A stretch of DNA of 64,000 nt. It comes from Diploptera punctata. Lineage: Eukaryota; Arthropoda; Insecta; Blattodea; Blaberidae. Below the pieces are notes generated by a model. It searched no databases. It was not told the DNA's origin and was given only the letters and a program-made list of their open reading frames with translations. Shown here one piece after another: positions 52,306-56,724 of the stretch; the stretch's first letter is position 1; every line of letters starts with the position of its first letter. Position numbers and translations under genes: made by a program. The stretch is taken from assembly GCA_030220185.1 (NCBI GenBank), contig JASPKZ010002333.1, forward strand, positions 1,364,001 through 1,428,000, written 5' to 3'.

Positions 52306-55034
52306 AAAACTCTATGATGAATAGGACTTGAAGGTGATGTTAATAATAATAAAGTGGTCAGTTTGCCTACTATCCGTCTGCTGGCCTCACGTTTACAAAT
52401 GCCAATCACACAGCGATGGACGATGATCCAGCCAGTACAAGAGTGACATGGTCAACATGTCGAGTTCCCCAGTCGTTAAAACTATTTACTCAACATGGAT
52501 CTGCTATTTATCTTAGCTACGGCACGCCGTAGCGTAGTGGTTAAGGCACCGCGCTACAAGCCGGAAGGTCGAGGGTTCAAGTCCCGGTGGGGTCAGGATT
52601 TTTAAACTGACCCAAACCTTCTGGCGGCACTATGGCCCTGGGGTCGACTCAGCCTCTAACGGAAATGAGTACCAGACGTTTGTTCTGGGGGTAAAGGCGG
52701 CCGTCACGCAGGGCTGACAACCCGGCTGACATCAAGTGCCGATTGTCAAGAAAAAGTGGGAGCCTTAACCTCCCACTACCCCAAGGGCCTCCTGAGGCCT
52801 GTAGTGGGAATACTTTACTTTACAGAAATTCCTCACGATGCTGGGTAGGTACACGTCTCATACATTGGCCGAAATTCCATGAGCAAGTTTCTTCCCCATG
52901 GGAGGAAACCAGAGTGCGTCCCTTAGCTCTGCATTAAAAAGCACGGACAGTCACGATGAGGGACACATAATAATAATAATAATAATATTACATGTAGGTT
53001 AAATTTGAAAAAATGGAATAATGCAACGTAGTAAGTCTGGAATCGTAGCTGTGGACATGACTACAGATAATATAAAACATTAGTATGATACTTACATTTT
53101 GACAATTTCTTCTGTACCAAGTTCTTCGCAATGTCGCCAAAGGATTTAGCCTCTCCTTCATCTCCTGGTCTTCTGAAACGGACGATCCTCCGGAGCCTGA
53201 CCACTCTCGTCCCATTGGGAAGCGTATACGTCGTAACAACCGTAGGAGCACTGGTCGAAATTCTCGTTCCGAGTCTCGGGTTTTTGATGGGTTCCCCATC
53301 AATTTCCTCATCCAGAAATGTTTGATCTCCTCCTTTACCATACTCACTATTCCATCTTTTACCACCAAATTTATTCCCTGCGTGTAAACCGTGTTCATAT
53401 ATTGGCACATCTTCTATAATGTGAGCCACACCGTAATCGCTATTATTAGTACTGCTGAAATTGACCATATCTTGGTTATAGTACTGGTATTTGTCATTAT
53501 CCTCATTTGAATTGTGATAATTATTTTGGAGTTTCATATTTGCAAAACGGTTCCTATGAGGAAGAAGTCTATTTATTTCTTCCCAAGTTCCTTGGGAACC
53601 TTCGTCTACCGCAGTATCATCACTAGCACTTGGAAATCTTACTTTACCTGAATTAAAATTATCTTTCCAAGTGGAGTTATTGAAGTTATCGTTCCACGAG
53701 TCGTGTCTGTTTTCCACATCTTTATTTAATTTCATTATAGAATATGCTGGTCTTTCAGTTGATGCCCAAGGTGCGAGATAACTTGAATTGTTGTGTTCTT
53801 TAGTATGGTCAAGTATCTGAGCCATGTTGCTCGTACCATGAGGTTTTCTACGTCTATACCATGCTATATCGCCAAATCGGCTATTTTCTAAATGTCTGTT
53901 ATAATTAAACTCTCGAGCTCCTTTTCTTCCGTTGATATCACCAGAATCGCCCTTTTCTCTCTGAAAGCTACCATACTCTTGTATTCGTTCATTGGTTATA
54001 TCACTTGGTAAATTAAATTCATTATTAATATTTTTTTCAGATTGAAAATTATATACATTTTTGTTTATATTTTGGAAACTTGGATTTTCGTTTTGATTAT
54101 TTTCAGAATTCCGAATTGCACCTTCAAAATTATTTTCTACATTGTGTGCTCCAAGATTTATATTTCTGTCGTTACTTGAATCCGTTGTAAAAGTGTTCTT
54201 ATTGCGGATGTTAAAATCCCGATAGTTTTCCATGTGTTTCACTGTCCTGTTATTTTCGTTCATGGAACTCTTCACTTCCAAGTAATTATTTACTTGCCCT
54301 ATATCACTTAAGCGTAAATTATTTTGCTTGTCATTCGGTCTGTTGGCACTATAATGTTCTCTGTGATTTTTTAATAACCTAGAATTGTCACTGTCATTTT
54401 TCACTTTTCCTACTACTGTTACGATTTTTCGATTCCTCATATCACTAAAACCACCATTTCGATTATTCATTGTTCCAAAATTACCACTATTTTGTCTCAT
54501 TTCAGTAGAATTACTATCACCTTTCAAACTATCGGTATTGTTTTCAATGTAATTATCAATACCACTTACACCCCTATCAGCGTGCTCTTTCACACCCAAG
54601 TTAAAATTAAACGCACTTTGTTTTCGTCGGCCTTCATGATAATTATTAGTCACGTTGTGAATATTTTTGTTCGAGTCTTCTGTTTTTCGAAAATTAGTTA
54701 CAAACGCTCCTTGTTTTGCTACACCAAAATCACTGTTCCCATTTTTTATTTGTCCTTCAGTTCTGTAGTTGAGCCAGGTATCATCACTTCCAAAATCCTG
54801 CATTTCGCTTATTCTTCTATGTTCTTCTTCAGGATTTGAGTTGAATTTGTGTCCATAATCCCATGAAGGTGCATTATAATGCGGGAAAAATAGTGGTTGA
54901 GAAAATATCATTTTTGAATTTGACACCCAAGCTCCAGGATTCCAATAATCGTCTTGAAATTGAGCTTTAACAAAATGTGTTGTAAAAATGAGTATTATGA
55001 TATAAATAAGAGTTTGTTTGCACTTTTTCTCCAT
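22703..55034 (-). CDS. secreted protein with Asn-rich region, Cys module and two CUB-like domains (8 exons)
   Basis: Coding exons: 53096..55034, 51343..51495, 45595..45752, 42475..42583, 37031..37260, 33468..33567, 29726..29878, 22703..22803. All introns are GT-AG and phases agree, giving 980 residues. Residues 1-24 are a signal peptide (hydrophobic [12 protein letters not shown], cleavage after VKA). Residues 25-646 are Asn/Ser/Asp-rich, cysteine-free and look disordered. Then [11 protein letters not shown] opens a six-cysteine module ending GYGVCCY (about 650-696). CUB-like domain 1 runs from [11 protein letters not shown] to about [11 protein letters not shown]-like domain 2 runs from NCLQYYRG to [10 protein letters not shown]. 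The C-terminal layout matches a family of uncharacterised secreted insect CUB proteins; the long N-terminal exon is unusual for it. Likely extracellular, with binding partner unknown. A possible polyadenylation signal lies at 22059..22064. Confidence 0.9.
22876..23115 (-). mobile_element. SINE (family D)
   Basis: Reverse complement of the family at 55842..56552: GAGGGATGAGAT, CACCATCACAGGGG, GAAATGAAATGGATGAGAT and GGGAGAAACCCCGAGAAA. The tRNA-like head is missing. Confidence 0.7.
23576..23892. mobile_element. palindromic hammerhead-bearing element P4
   Basis: Arms of about 108 bp (23600..23707 and 23731..23840) mirror each other with about 90% identity. The spacer is ACTTGATTCATTCACAGTTGA-like. 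It sits inside a SINE with a short target duplication. The arms are GC-richer than those of the other palindromes. Confidence 0.8.
23629..23677 (-). ncRNA. hammerhead ribozyme motif (P4, left arm)
   Basis: On the minus strand: CTTGCCA, CTGAAGA, T, stem II CCCT/AGGG, GAAAC, then ATC and TGGTAGG. CTTGCCA and TGGTAGG pair over 7 positions (two G-U), making a good stem I if cleavage follows ATC. The right arm (23761..23808, plus) has GAAACGTC at the same place. There is no room for a stem III loop, so activity would need a dimer. Confidence 0.5.
24360..24600 (-). mobile_element. SINE (family A)
   Basis: Reverse-complement copy with CAGGCTTAAGGATCTTTTAC, TTAAAGTCCCTCC and a head ending GTCCACCGTGACC. 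Confidence 0.7.
24602..24877 (+). CDS. orphan open frame of 91 codons next to palindrome P5
   Basis: I do not recognise the product. It is hydrophilic, Lys/Asn/Glu-rich and has one cysteine. It starts right after a SINE end and stops a few bases inside palindrome P5. It may be a remnant of an element that carried P5, or chance. No splice sites or motifs support a host gene. Confidence 0.2.
   Translation: MNKTLKWSQFRNPIVPHNYSDTTKNLLNLYIEKEHLQRNFEIDTKYNIPLINLLTYMGIKVKVDIEIKVNGKDEHCEVLKSITLGALSELR
24871..25060. mobile_element. palindromic hammerhead-bearing element P5
   Basis: Outer ends AAGATAAATTAAAATG and CATTTTAATTTATCTT mirror each other. The arms share CTCCTCATAATCAATCTTCT. It is the same family as P10 at 40425..40620. 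Confidence 0.8.
24968..25014 (+). ncRNA. hammerhead ribozyme motif (P5, right arm)
   Basis: CTGATGA (24973..24979), T, stem II GGGGTT/GACCTT (with G-U pairs), GAAA, then TC-GC-GA and TC. The left arm has the diverged core CTTAGGA and TC-AT-GA, TT. Stem I is not formed in this arm. Confidence 0.5.
25375..25765 (+). mobile_element. composite SINE: family B head with family C-like tail
   Basis: The B head (GTCACGCAGCGGGCCCGGG) and body are followed by GCCTATCCTGGCACATCATT, the CACCCACCATATCATTGGGG block and a GAACAAAAAAAAATA end. The same combination occurs on the minus strand at 48536..48927 and 57505..57885. Confidence 0.75.
25795..25896. mobile_element. left part of an older palindrome (P6/P7) split by the PLE
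   Basis: GGGAAGTAAATATTATGAGG, GAATGGAGAACATATTTTTA and CTCACCTCATA match the arm ends of P2 and P9. The sequence AATTTCAAATTTC at 25884..25896 recurs at 28174, so this arm continues there. Confidence 0.65.
25953..25999 (-). ncRNA. hammerhead ribozyme motif after the PLE stop codon
   Basis: Downstream of the endonuclease stop: TTGAAAA in the core position, T, stem II GAGAGA-gatcct-TCTCTC (6 perfect pairs), GAAA, AC-TA-GT, TC and CCGTG. Core positions 3 and 8 read U and A here. The plus-strand partner at 28035..28081 keeps CGG before the core, pairing with CCG as stem I. Confidence 0.55.
26007..27690 (-). pseudogene. PLE reverse transcriptase plus GIY-YIG endonuclease, 5' truncated
   Basis: From [16 protein letters not shown] onward the frame is open for about 560 residues. 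Reverse transcriptase motifs: [13 protein letters not shown] (A), [16 protein letters not shown] (B), YRYVDDIF (C), TPFLDL. The endonuclease has [11 protein letters not shown] and [13 protein letters not shown], the CCHH-like extended GIY-YIG of Penelope elements, then KEHFRN. The residue after NLDT, normally the catalytic Arg, is Cys (TGC), so the nuclease is probably dead. The apparent start methionine at 27740 lies in the inverted partner copy, so the first ~17 residues are not native. The element would copy RNA by target-primed reverse transcription. Confidence 0.85.
27715..28024 (+). pseudogene. inverted partial PLE copy (endonuclease end)
   Basis: It reads [14 protein letters not shown] and on to MEIPTKIR, nearly identical to the end of the minus-strand copy after a frameshift-like break near 27766. 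The expected catalytic Arg is His (CAC). A hammerhead motif follows at 28035..28081. Confidence 0.8.
28035..28081 (+). ncRNA. hammerhead ribozyme motif, plus-strand PLE end
   Basis: CGG (28036..28038), core TTGAAAA, T, stem II GAGAGA/TCTCTC, GAAA, AC-TA-GT, TC, then CCG. Stem I is CGG/CCG, stem III is AC/GT with a TA loop, and the cleavage triplet is GTTC-type (UC). Confidence 0.55.
28174..28262 (-). ncRNA. hammerhead-bearing arm (P7), right part of the split palindrome
   Basis: On the minus strand: ATGA, CTGAAGA, stem II GGACA/TGTCT, AAAA, CT-GTC-AG, TA, TCA. Stem I is TGA/TCA. Compared with P9 the stem III pairs CC/GG became CT/AG, which keeps pairing. The first base of GAAA is A. Confidence 0.5.
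28480..28665 (+). pseudogene. possible LINE pol C-terminal remnant
   Basis: One frame reads [17 protein letters not shown] then DSYCPLCKN, resembling the cysteine-rich end of Jockey-like pol proteins. Short and weak. Confidence 0.3.
29150..29330. mobile_element. palindromic hammerhead-bearing element P8
   Basis: Arms 29184..29230 and 29254..29300 mirror each other (CCTCATAGTAGTTGAGTC). Each contains TTTTGAAACATGTCC. On the minus strand stem II is AAAACA/TGTTTT, the same as P3, so the two are related. The CTGANGA box is degraded in both arms. Confidence 0.7.
29425..29605. repeat. dispersed repeat (family F)
   Basis: Shares GGCTGGGG, CATGTTGACCACATGTCACC and GAGGCCAGCA with 35640..35880 (plus) and, inverted, with 52385..52500. 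No tRNA-like boxes. It overlaps no exon. Confidence 0.55.
29726..29878 (-). CDS. CUB gene exon 7
   Basis: Acceptor TTTTTGCAG and donor GTAAATTA. Enters and leaves in phase 1. It encodes [34 protein letters not shown] and DFTQNAPVT, the central strands of CUB domain 2 with its conserved CPDDY and LCG motifs. Confidence 0.92.
30100..30300. mobile_element. head-to-head pair of tRNA-like SINE heads
   Basis: A minus-strand tRNA-like unit (30119..30180) faces a plus-strand one (30190..30270) with mirrored CAAAGATCCTGGG / CCCAGGACCTTTG segments and shared TATTTTTCT tails. Essentially a palindrome. Confidence 0.7.
30345..30545. mobile_element. palindromic hammerhead-bearing element P14
   Basis: GAGTCATATGTCACCTCATA and its mirror TAAGGTGAGAGATATGACT flank GTTCTTCAAGCATGGAAAC and its mirror. 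The plus motif (30458..30505) has CTAAAGA, T, stem II AAGAG/CTCTT, GAAA, AC-GGCA-GT, TT and CCGTG, with stem I ATGG/CCGT. The core G5 is A. Confidence 0.55.
30572..30960 (-). mobile_element. LINE (family Z) 3' fragment
   Basis: Reverse complement of the LINE Z end: ACTATCAAATCTAGAGGTTC, TTAATGTTATTCTCCCACCT, GTCATGTAAC and TTTTTTTGACCCAGAGAG. Heavily diverged and frame-broken. Confidence 0.65.
31440..32604 (-). pseudogene. LINE (family Z) reverse transcriptase, 5' truncated and frameshifted
   Basis: The first part (32095..32574) has [10 protein letters not shown] (motif A), [19 protein letters not shown] (B) and [11 protein letters not shown] (C). A frameshift near 32100 leads into the second part (31467..32105) with the thumb and tail regions and [12 protein letters not shown] few residues before motif A are deleted (WEYNGTVDF). 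It ends in a TAAG microsatellite with likely TTAATA flanks. Family-typical LINE pol order, closest to RT-bearing clades lacking RNase H. Confidence 0.8.
32880..33130. mobile_element. head-to-head pair of tRNA-like SINE heads, degraded
   Basis: Left minus-strand unit GGCTAAACTGGGATTTC; right plus-strand unit TCAATAGCTCAATGGTTTAG and GGTTTCAAATTCCAG, then TTTAGGCATA. Confidence 0.5.
33468..33567 (-). CDS. CUB gene exon 6
   Basis: Acceptor CATTTTTCAG, donor GTAAAAATG. It encodes [20 protein letters not shown], then [13 protein letters not shown]: the CUB domain 2 strands around the second and third cysteines. Confidence 0.92.
33960..34345. mobile_element. palindromic (head-to-head) SINE pair
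   Basis: Mirrored tRNA-like units at 33985..34065 (minus) and 34250..34330 (plus): GCTCGGATGGTGTAATTGG and GGTTCAAGTCCTGG. The inner arms mirror too (CATCAACATTTCTTT...; AAAGAAATGTTGATG). Left copy has the better B box. Confidence 0.75.
34680..35130. mobile_element. palindromic hammerhead-bearing element P9 with 200-bp spacer
   Basis: Arms of about 120-130 bp mirror each other nearly perfectly (GTGAGTGGAGAACATATTTT; CTCACCTCATACATTTTC). The spacer (34825..35020) is pyrimidine-rich. This is the cleanest example of the P2/P6/P7 family. Confidence 0.85.
35022..35072 (+). ncRNA. hammerhead ribozyme motif (P9, right arm)
   Basis: TGA, CTGAAGA (35029..35035), A, stem II GGACA/TGTCT, GAAA (35053..35056), CC-GTC-GG, T, A, then TCA. 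Stem III is CC/GG plus A-U; stem I is TGA/TCA; cleavage would follow A at 35065. The mirrored motif is at 34775..34816 on the minus strand. Confidence 0.6.
35640..35880 (+). repeat. dispersed repeat (family F), longest copy
   Basis: Starts near GGGACCAGTTCCCACCCAGC and holds CTGACATGCTGACCACATGT, GTGTAACACATGGG-like and GAGGCCAGCAGCTGGCTG. Its class is unknown. Confidence 0.5.
35989..36035. repeat. (AT)n microsatellite
   Basis: About 23 AT repeats directly before the LINE remnant. Confidence 0.9.
36036..36440 (+). pseudogene. internally deleted LINE with AATA tail
   Basis: One frame reads [11 protein letters not shown], which resembles the start of a LINE endonuclease (LGTWNV), and after about 20 residues [15 protein letters not shown] and [14 protein letters not shown], which belong to the C-terminal end. 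Nearly the whole pol would be missing between. It ends in (AATA)n, followed by a (GT)n run at 36449..36479. Confidence 0.55.
36441..37030. other. intron sequence, nothing recognised
   Basis: Beyond the (GT)n run I see no repeat or frame that I can support. Confidence 0.3.
37031..37260 (-). CDS. CUB gene exon 5
   Basis: Acceptor TTGTATTTTAG, donor GTATGTAA. Encodes [36 protein letters not shown] (end of CUB domain 1), then [20 protein letters not shown] (start of CUB domain 2). The longest CUB-coding exon. Confidence 0.93.
37505..38330. repeat. degenerate tandem repeat of about 110-155 bp, 4-5 copies
   Basis: CCGTGCTGATTACC, GTTGCC(T/C)GG, GAATCTACTTATCC, GATCTTCTTGGCATAAAT and GAAAATTAATGT recur in order at about 37515, 37617, 37761, 37918 and 38028. 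The ACCCGGCGTTGCC-like motif is common in arthropod transposon ends; I cannot name the family. Confidence 0.7.
38765..39155 (-). mobile_element. SINE (family A), near full length
   Basis: Reverse-complement copy from the GCCTCTCCTTTGTTAGGAGT end to the head AAACCACTGTGGCTGAC. It has a B box complement TTTGAACCTG. Best guide to the full length (~385 bp) of this family. Confidence 0.75.
39156..39884. other. intron sequence, nothing recognised
   Basis: A short open stretch (39277..39480) is Lys-rich and unsupported. No repeats recognised. Confidence 0.3.
39885..40030 (+). mobile_element. SINE (family G), diverged fragment
   Basis: TAATAGAAATTAACTCCAGAC, GATAAAGTGGCCCACATG, GATTGTCTAGAAAGGTGGC and CCCAAGGGCTTTCTAAGGC follow the family G body order. 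Confidence 0.5.
40240..40345 (+). pseudogene. LINE pol C-terminal remnant
   Basis: Reads [20 protein letters not shown] before a stop, like the [18 protein letters not shown] end of LINE Z. Confidence 0.5.
40425..40620. mobile_element. palindromic hammerhead-bearing element P10 (P5 family)
   Basis: GATAAATTAAAATGTTTCAT and its mirror flank arms of about 90 bp. The right-arm motif (40512..40565) has GTA, CTGAGGA, T, stem II and GAAA, then TAC, so stem I is GTA/TAC. The left arm (minus) has a good stem II GGGT/ACCC but TTGAGGA as core. Confidence 0.75.
40640..40745. mobile_element. tRNA-like SINE fragment
   Basis: Minus-strand GGTTCAAATCCTGATTCAGG-type T arm and a plus-strand tail ATTTCTTTCTTCAAATAAAG next to each other; probably a degraded head-to-head pair. 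Confidence 0.4.
40915..42190 (+). pseudogene. LINE (family X) reverse transcriptase, frameshifted
   Basis: In order over several frames: [16 protein letters not shown] (motif A), [13 protein letters not shown] (B), [17 protein letters not shown] (C), [67 protein letters not shown] and [16 protein letters not shown]. It ends in a GATGATGATG run. The endonuclease is absent (5' truncated), and stops and an A-run frameshift (41936..41949) break it. Confidence 0.8.
42475..42583 (-). CDS. CUB gene exon 4
   Basis: Acceptor TATATATTGCAG, donor GTGAGTAG. Enters in phase 0 and leaves in phase 1. Encodes [20 protein letters not shown], then [14 protein letters not shown], the third and fourth cysteines of CUB domain 1. 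It is too short to stand out as an open frame and was found by splice sites and family fit. Confidence 0.92.
42762..42825. repeat. (ATT)n / (ATG)n microsatellite
   Basis: About 15 ATT units followed by GATGATGATGATGATG. Confidence 0.9.
43730..43764. repeat. (TA)n microsatellite within the endonuclease motif
   Basis: The codons for V-Y-I-G (GTATATAGG-like) have expanded to about 16 TA units between KV and GKTKR. It shifts or extends the frame and breaks the YIG half of the GIY-YIG signature. Confidence 0.85.
44083..44126 (+). ncRNA. hammerhead ribozyme motif after the second PLE
   Basis: ACAG (44083..44086), CTGACGA (44087..44093), T, stem II GGGA/TCCC, GATA in place of GAAA, TT-GC-AG, TT, then CTGT. 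Stem I ACAG/CTGT has four pairs. The core box is intact; only one base of GAAA is lost. Confidence 0.6.
44160..44340 (-). mobile_element. SINE (family A) fragment
   Basis: GAGGTTCTTTTAGGAGCC, CTTCAGACTTGG, CTTAAAGTCCCTCCCAG and GGATTTTTCAT in the family order, reversed. Confidence 0.55.
44455..44692 (-). mobile_element. orphan open frame followed by a hammerhead-like tail
   Basis: A 65-codon minus-strand frame (44495..44692; Lys-rich, unknown) stops just before TTGAAAATGATGGA, then TTTGAAACATGTCC (44460..44500). The latter matches the GAAAC-AT-GTC-C end of P3 and P8. It may be the 3' part of another hammerhead-bearing element whose coding region I do not recognise. Confidence 0.35.
44700..45594. 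other. intron sequence with a short TATC run
   Basis: A (TATC)n run lies near 45083, followed by a GAAACTTTGTATACTTGTAT segment typical of unclassified arthropod repeats. Nothing else recognised. Confidence 0.3.
45595..45752 (-). CDS. CUB gene exon 3
   Basis: Acceptor ATTTTTGGCAG, donor GTAAGC. Encodes [20 protein letters not shown] then [11 protein letters not shown] and IRLDFFDFE, the first strands of CUB domain 1. The IRLDFxDFE motif is characteristic of the insect family. Confidence 0.93.
46230..46330 (-). mobile_element. SINE (family D) fragment
   Basis: GAGGGATGAGATGAGATAA, GAAGGTCTGTGATGG and CTCACCATCACAGGAG, as in the copy at 22876..23115. Confidence 0.6.
46515..47040 (-). pseudogene. 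LINE (family Y) 3' end
   Basis: Minus-strand frames give [20 protein letters not shown], then [20 protein letters not shown] and [20 protein letters not shown]. Broken by one frameshift around 46790. The intact counterpart of the LINE split at 16745..18390. Confidence 0.75.
47060..47690 (-). pseudogene. LINE (another family) reverse transcriptase C-terminal remnant
   Basis: Broken frames read FADDQVVIS (ADD box), [38 protein letters not shown] and [10 protein letters not shown]. The 3' end carries a (GATGATG)-type run at 47075. Confidence 0.65.
47691..48120. other. AT-rich intron sequence, nothing recognised
   Basis: No repeat or frame that I can support. Confidence 0.3.
48121..49130. repeat. 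unclassified repeat, interrupted by a composite SINE
   Basis: The right part (48940..49120: GGCTGAATATGCAAGAATTT, TTTTCCTTGGATGTGATGT, TTATTTGAGTTCG) matches 62185..62345 next to the DDE transposase remnant. The left part (48121..48535) is GC-richer, with no recognised product. The pair suggests a DNA transposon end. Confidence 0.45.
48536..48927 (-). mobile_element. composite SINE (B head, C-like tail)
   Basis: Poly-T start, GCCCCAGGTTGTCTTTC, CTGAGGTTGGGGCGCCTGG, then the B body and a head ending CTCGAGACCACAGCGG. B box complement GGGGATCGAACCC. Confidence 0.8.
49130..49190. repeat. (ATT)n microsatellite
   Basis: About 18 ATT units. A (TAG)n run follows at 49525..49562. Confidence 0.9.
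49651..50361 (+). mobile_element. Tigger/pogo-like DNA transposon, deletion derivative
   Basis: Terminal repeats ACCGTATTTTATAAGACGCA (left) and ATACGGTATTTTATGGACTA (right, inverted) with TA at the flanks. About 710 bp. The left repeat has lost a few bases against the right. The interior keeps only the end of the transposase. Confidence 0.75.
50055..50245 (+). pseudogene. Tigger-like transposase C-terminal end
   Basis: The frame reads [31 protein letters not shown], then an acidic [14 protein letters not shown] run and HDDFQGF before the stop. W..SW..(I/V), SFK.CG.SNALDG.ED and a D.F.GF end are hallmarks of Tigger/pogo transposases. The DNA-binding and DDD catalytic parts are deleted. Confidence 0.75.
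50365..50775 (-). mobile_element. two SINE (family A) fragments
   Basis: 50365..50513 and 50514..50775 each carry reversed family A segments (GGCTTGAGGTTCTTTTCC; CCTCCCCTTTGTTAGGAGTT; TAAAGTCCCTCCCAGAAG). Confidence 0.5.
50858..51108. mobile_element. perfect palindrome P13, 125-bp arms, 1-bp spacer
   Basis: Arms 50858..50982 and 50984..51108 are exact mirror images by eye, with centre GATAAT-C-ATTATC. Both arms contain a hammerhead-like motif. Perfect symmetry means very recent formation, or repair that keeps it symmetric. Confidence 0.9.
51012..51054 (+). ncRNA. hammerhead ribozyme motif (P13, right arm)
   Basis: TGGTC, core TTGAGAA (51017..51023), T, stem II ACAGC/GCTGT, A, GAAA (51040..51043), C-TT-G, TT, then GACCA. 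Stem I TGGTC/GACCA has five perfect pairs. Stem III is one C-G pair and the A-U pair. Core positions 3 and 8 are U and A instead of C and G. The left arm has the same motif on the minus strand. Confidence 0.55.
51343..51495 (-). CDS. CUB gene exon 2
   Basis: Acceptor ATTTTCAG, donor GTAAGTTT, 51 codons, phase 1 on both sides. Encodes [20 protein letters not shown], then [12 protein letters not shown] and [12 protein letters not shown]: six cysteines in a C-C-C-C-CC pattern that precedes the CUB domain in this insect family. Confidence 0.93.
51800..52095 (+). mobile_element. SINE (family C)
   Basis: TTAGAGCTTCTGACTACAGTTC, GGTCCTGGGTTCAATTCCC, CATTATCATTTATCACCC and GTGACATTGGACAAAAACAA. Comparable to 907..1190. 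Confidence 0.75.
52227..52303. repeat. (AAT)n microsatellite
   Basis: About 25 AAT units. Confidence 0.95.
52385..52500 (-). repeat. dispersed repeat (family F), inverted fragment
   Basis: CTGGCCTCACGTTTACA, AGTGACATGGTCAACATGTC and GAGTTCCCCAGTCGTT are the reverse complement of the family at 35640. Confidence 0.5.
52523..52820 (+). mobile_element. SINE (family G), well preserved
   Basis: Head CACGCCGTAGCGTAGTGGTT, B box GGGTTCAAGTCCC, the full body, and end CCTGAGGCCTGTAGTGGGA. Nearly identical to 57994..58290. Confidence 0.85.
53096..55034 (-). CDS. CUB gene exon 1 (signal peptide and Asn-rich region)
   Basis: The start ATG at 55034 is followed by [20 protein letters not shown] and [11 protein letters not shown], a clear signal peptide. 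The exon is a single 1.94-kb open frame rich in Asn, Ser, Asp and Arg with no cysteine beyond residue 5. It closes with [20 protein letters not shown], a basic stretch. Donor AAAAT|GTAAGTAT at 53095. Reading on past the donor would hit a stop within 12 codons. Confidence 0.92.
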
Positions 55035-55217
55035 ATTAAAGAGTTTTAGAAAATCTTGTTAGTCACTAAGTAACAGCCATGTTCTTTGAGTGAATGAAGA
55101 GACCCGAGCCGTACGGAAACCGGCTTGGAACTTCCGAGCGCCGTGGATTTGTAGAATGAGTATGTCGGTCACTTACCGCTCCGTGCACATGTGTCCCTCC
55201 ACCAACTCTTGTCGAGT

Positions 55218-55223
55218 TTTATA
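55218..55223 (-). promoter_or_regulatory. possible TATA box of the CUB gene
   Basis: Minus-strand TATAAA in GAGTTTATAAAAC, about 185 bp upstream of the start codon. A transcription start near 55190 would give a ~155-nt leader. A GTAAGT at 55170..55175 could also be a leader donor. Speculative. Confidence 0.25.
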
Positions 55224-55299
55224 AACTCTTAGATGTGTGCAAAAAATCTTTATGCGAGACAAATTAAAACACTTTTGAGCAAAATAAGAACATTTTTTA

Positions 55300-55840
55300 T
55301 TGAATCCCGCTATGTAATTGGGTTAGGTATGAGCGTTAGTTACGATACAGGTTTTGTCTGACAAAACTATTACTGCACTGTTAGCAAGCTGTGTTTTCTA
55401 GTGAGAAATTACACTAAACCTATAAAAACTAAACACTATATATTAAATAACAATCGGGATGTGAAATAATGGAAATAAATATTCATTTACTTTATATATT
55501 TATGATTAAAATAATGGGCATAGGCCTACTGTATTTCAAATTATATATATATTTTTTTTTCAAATTAAAATTAAAATTTATTTGCCACATGCAGACCATT
55601 TCACAAAATAACATAACTATACAATTCCAGGCAATTTATATTCCTTTAAAAAGTGCAAACTCATATTCATGGCACATTCTTTGTTGTAAAGATCTGTGCA
55701 ACAGTAAATTTAATTAATACGGTAAGAGTAAAAACGATAAAACTTAAAGAAAAAATAGCAGTATATCATAAATTGTTTATGTTACAGTTATTAATAAAGA
55801 TTTCATTATGATGTTGATATTAAACTTTGTATTTCTAAAG
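55300..55840. other. upstream region, nothing recognised
   Basis: AT-rich, with no repeat or frame I can support. Confidence 0.3.
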
Positions 55841-55841
55841 T

Positions 55842-56101
55842 ATCTAGGTGGCGCAAGTGGTTAGACGCTCGCCTCTCACCGCTGGAGTCCCGAGATTGAG
55901 TCTCGGTCACTCCATGTGGGTTTCTTGGTGGACGAAACGGAGCTTGGGCAGGTTTCTCTCGGAGTTTCTCCCCTTTTTCCCTACCACAATTTCGTTCCAC
56001 CATTTCTCCATACTCATCTCATCCATTCCGTTTCATTTCATTCATCTGTCCCTGTGATGGTGCGTCAGGCGTGGTCGGCCGGTACCCTTGTTATTCACTG
56101 A

Positions 56102-56140
<39 letters not shown>

Positions 56141-56552
56141 ATCCATAGTAATTCTGCCCGAAGGCAGGTCCTTCACTGCAATCATAGCATTTTCATGCTA
56201 TGTTTGCATCTTTACTAGGGAATTGTAGTTGTGGTAGCTTCCCGTTGCTTTCCACACCGGTGAAAGATGATGATAATGATAAGGATGGGGATGATGATGA
56301 TGGCCATATGATTTCGGGGAACGTTTGGGCCTTAAAAGTTTTCCTGACATTTGTCTTACAGGTGAGGAAAAACCCCGATAAAAACCTCACCCAGAAAAAC
56401 TGCCCCGACCGGGGATCGAACCCGGGCCCGCTGCGTGACAAGACAGCACGCTACCTCCAGACCACAGCGGTGGACATATATATATATATATATATATATG
56501 GACTCATCTCATCCCTCGACCCGACCCTGAGTTGGACACGAGTTGAGGATAT
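55842..56552 (+). mobile_element. SINE (family D) split by a SINE (family B)
   Basis: Family D head GTGGCGCAAGTGGTTAGACG with T arm GAGATTGAGTCTC, then CTTGGTGGACGAAACGG and CACCATTTCTCC. It is interrupted in its AT-rich segment and resumes at 56500 with GACTCATCTCATCCCTCGAC and GAGTTGGACACGAGTTGAGG. Confidence 0.8.
56145..56475 (-). mobile_element. SINE (family B) nested in family D
   Basis: GCCCGAAGGCAGGTCCTTCA, AGCATTTTCATGCTATG, CTTCCCGTTGCTTTCCACAC, the ATG-rich link, and a head ending CCAGACCACAGCGGTGGA. The nearly identical plus copy is at 61108..61446. (AT)n runs flank it. Confidence 0.85.
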
Positions 56553-56724
56553 CTATTTATTTATTTTATTTCTACAGTATAATCAACAAATGAGTAGAAT
56601 TTTATTTAAAGTCATGTCTTATTTCAGTGTTATTTTACTTGTAAAGTGGCAGGAAGATTAAACTTTACTGTTATTGTGTACTGTAATATTCACAAAAACG
56701 GACGCAACTTTTCCAACATTTGAA

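Noticed and set aside
52988..53410. 140-codon minus-strand frame overlapping exon 1
   Set aside because: A shadow in another frame of the Asn-rich exon; exon 1 has the signal peptide and a consistent splice.
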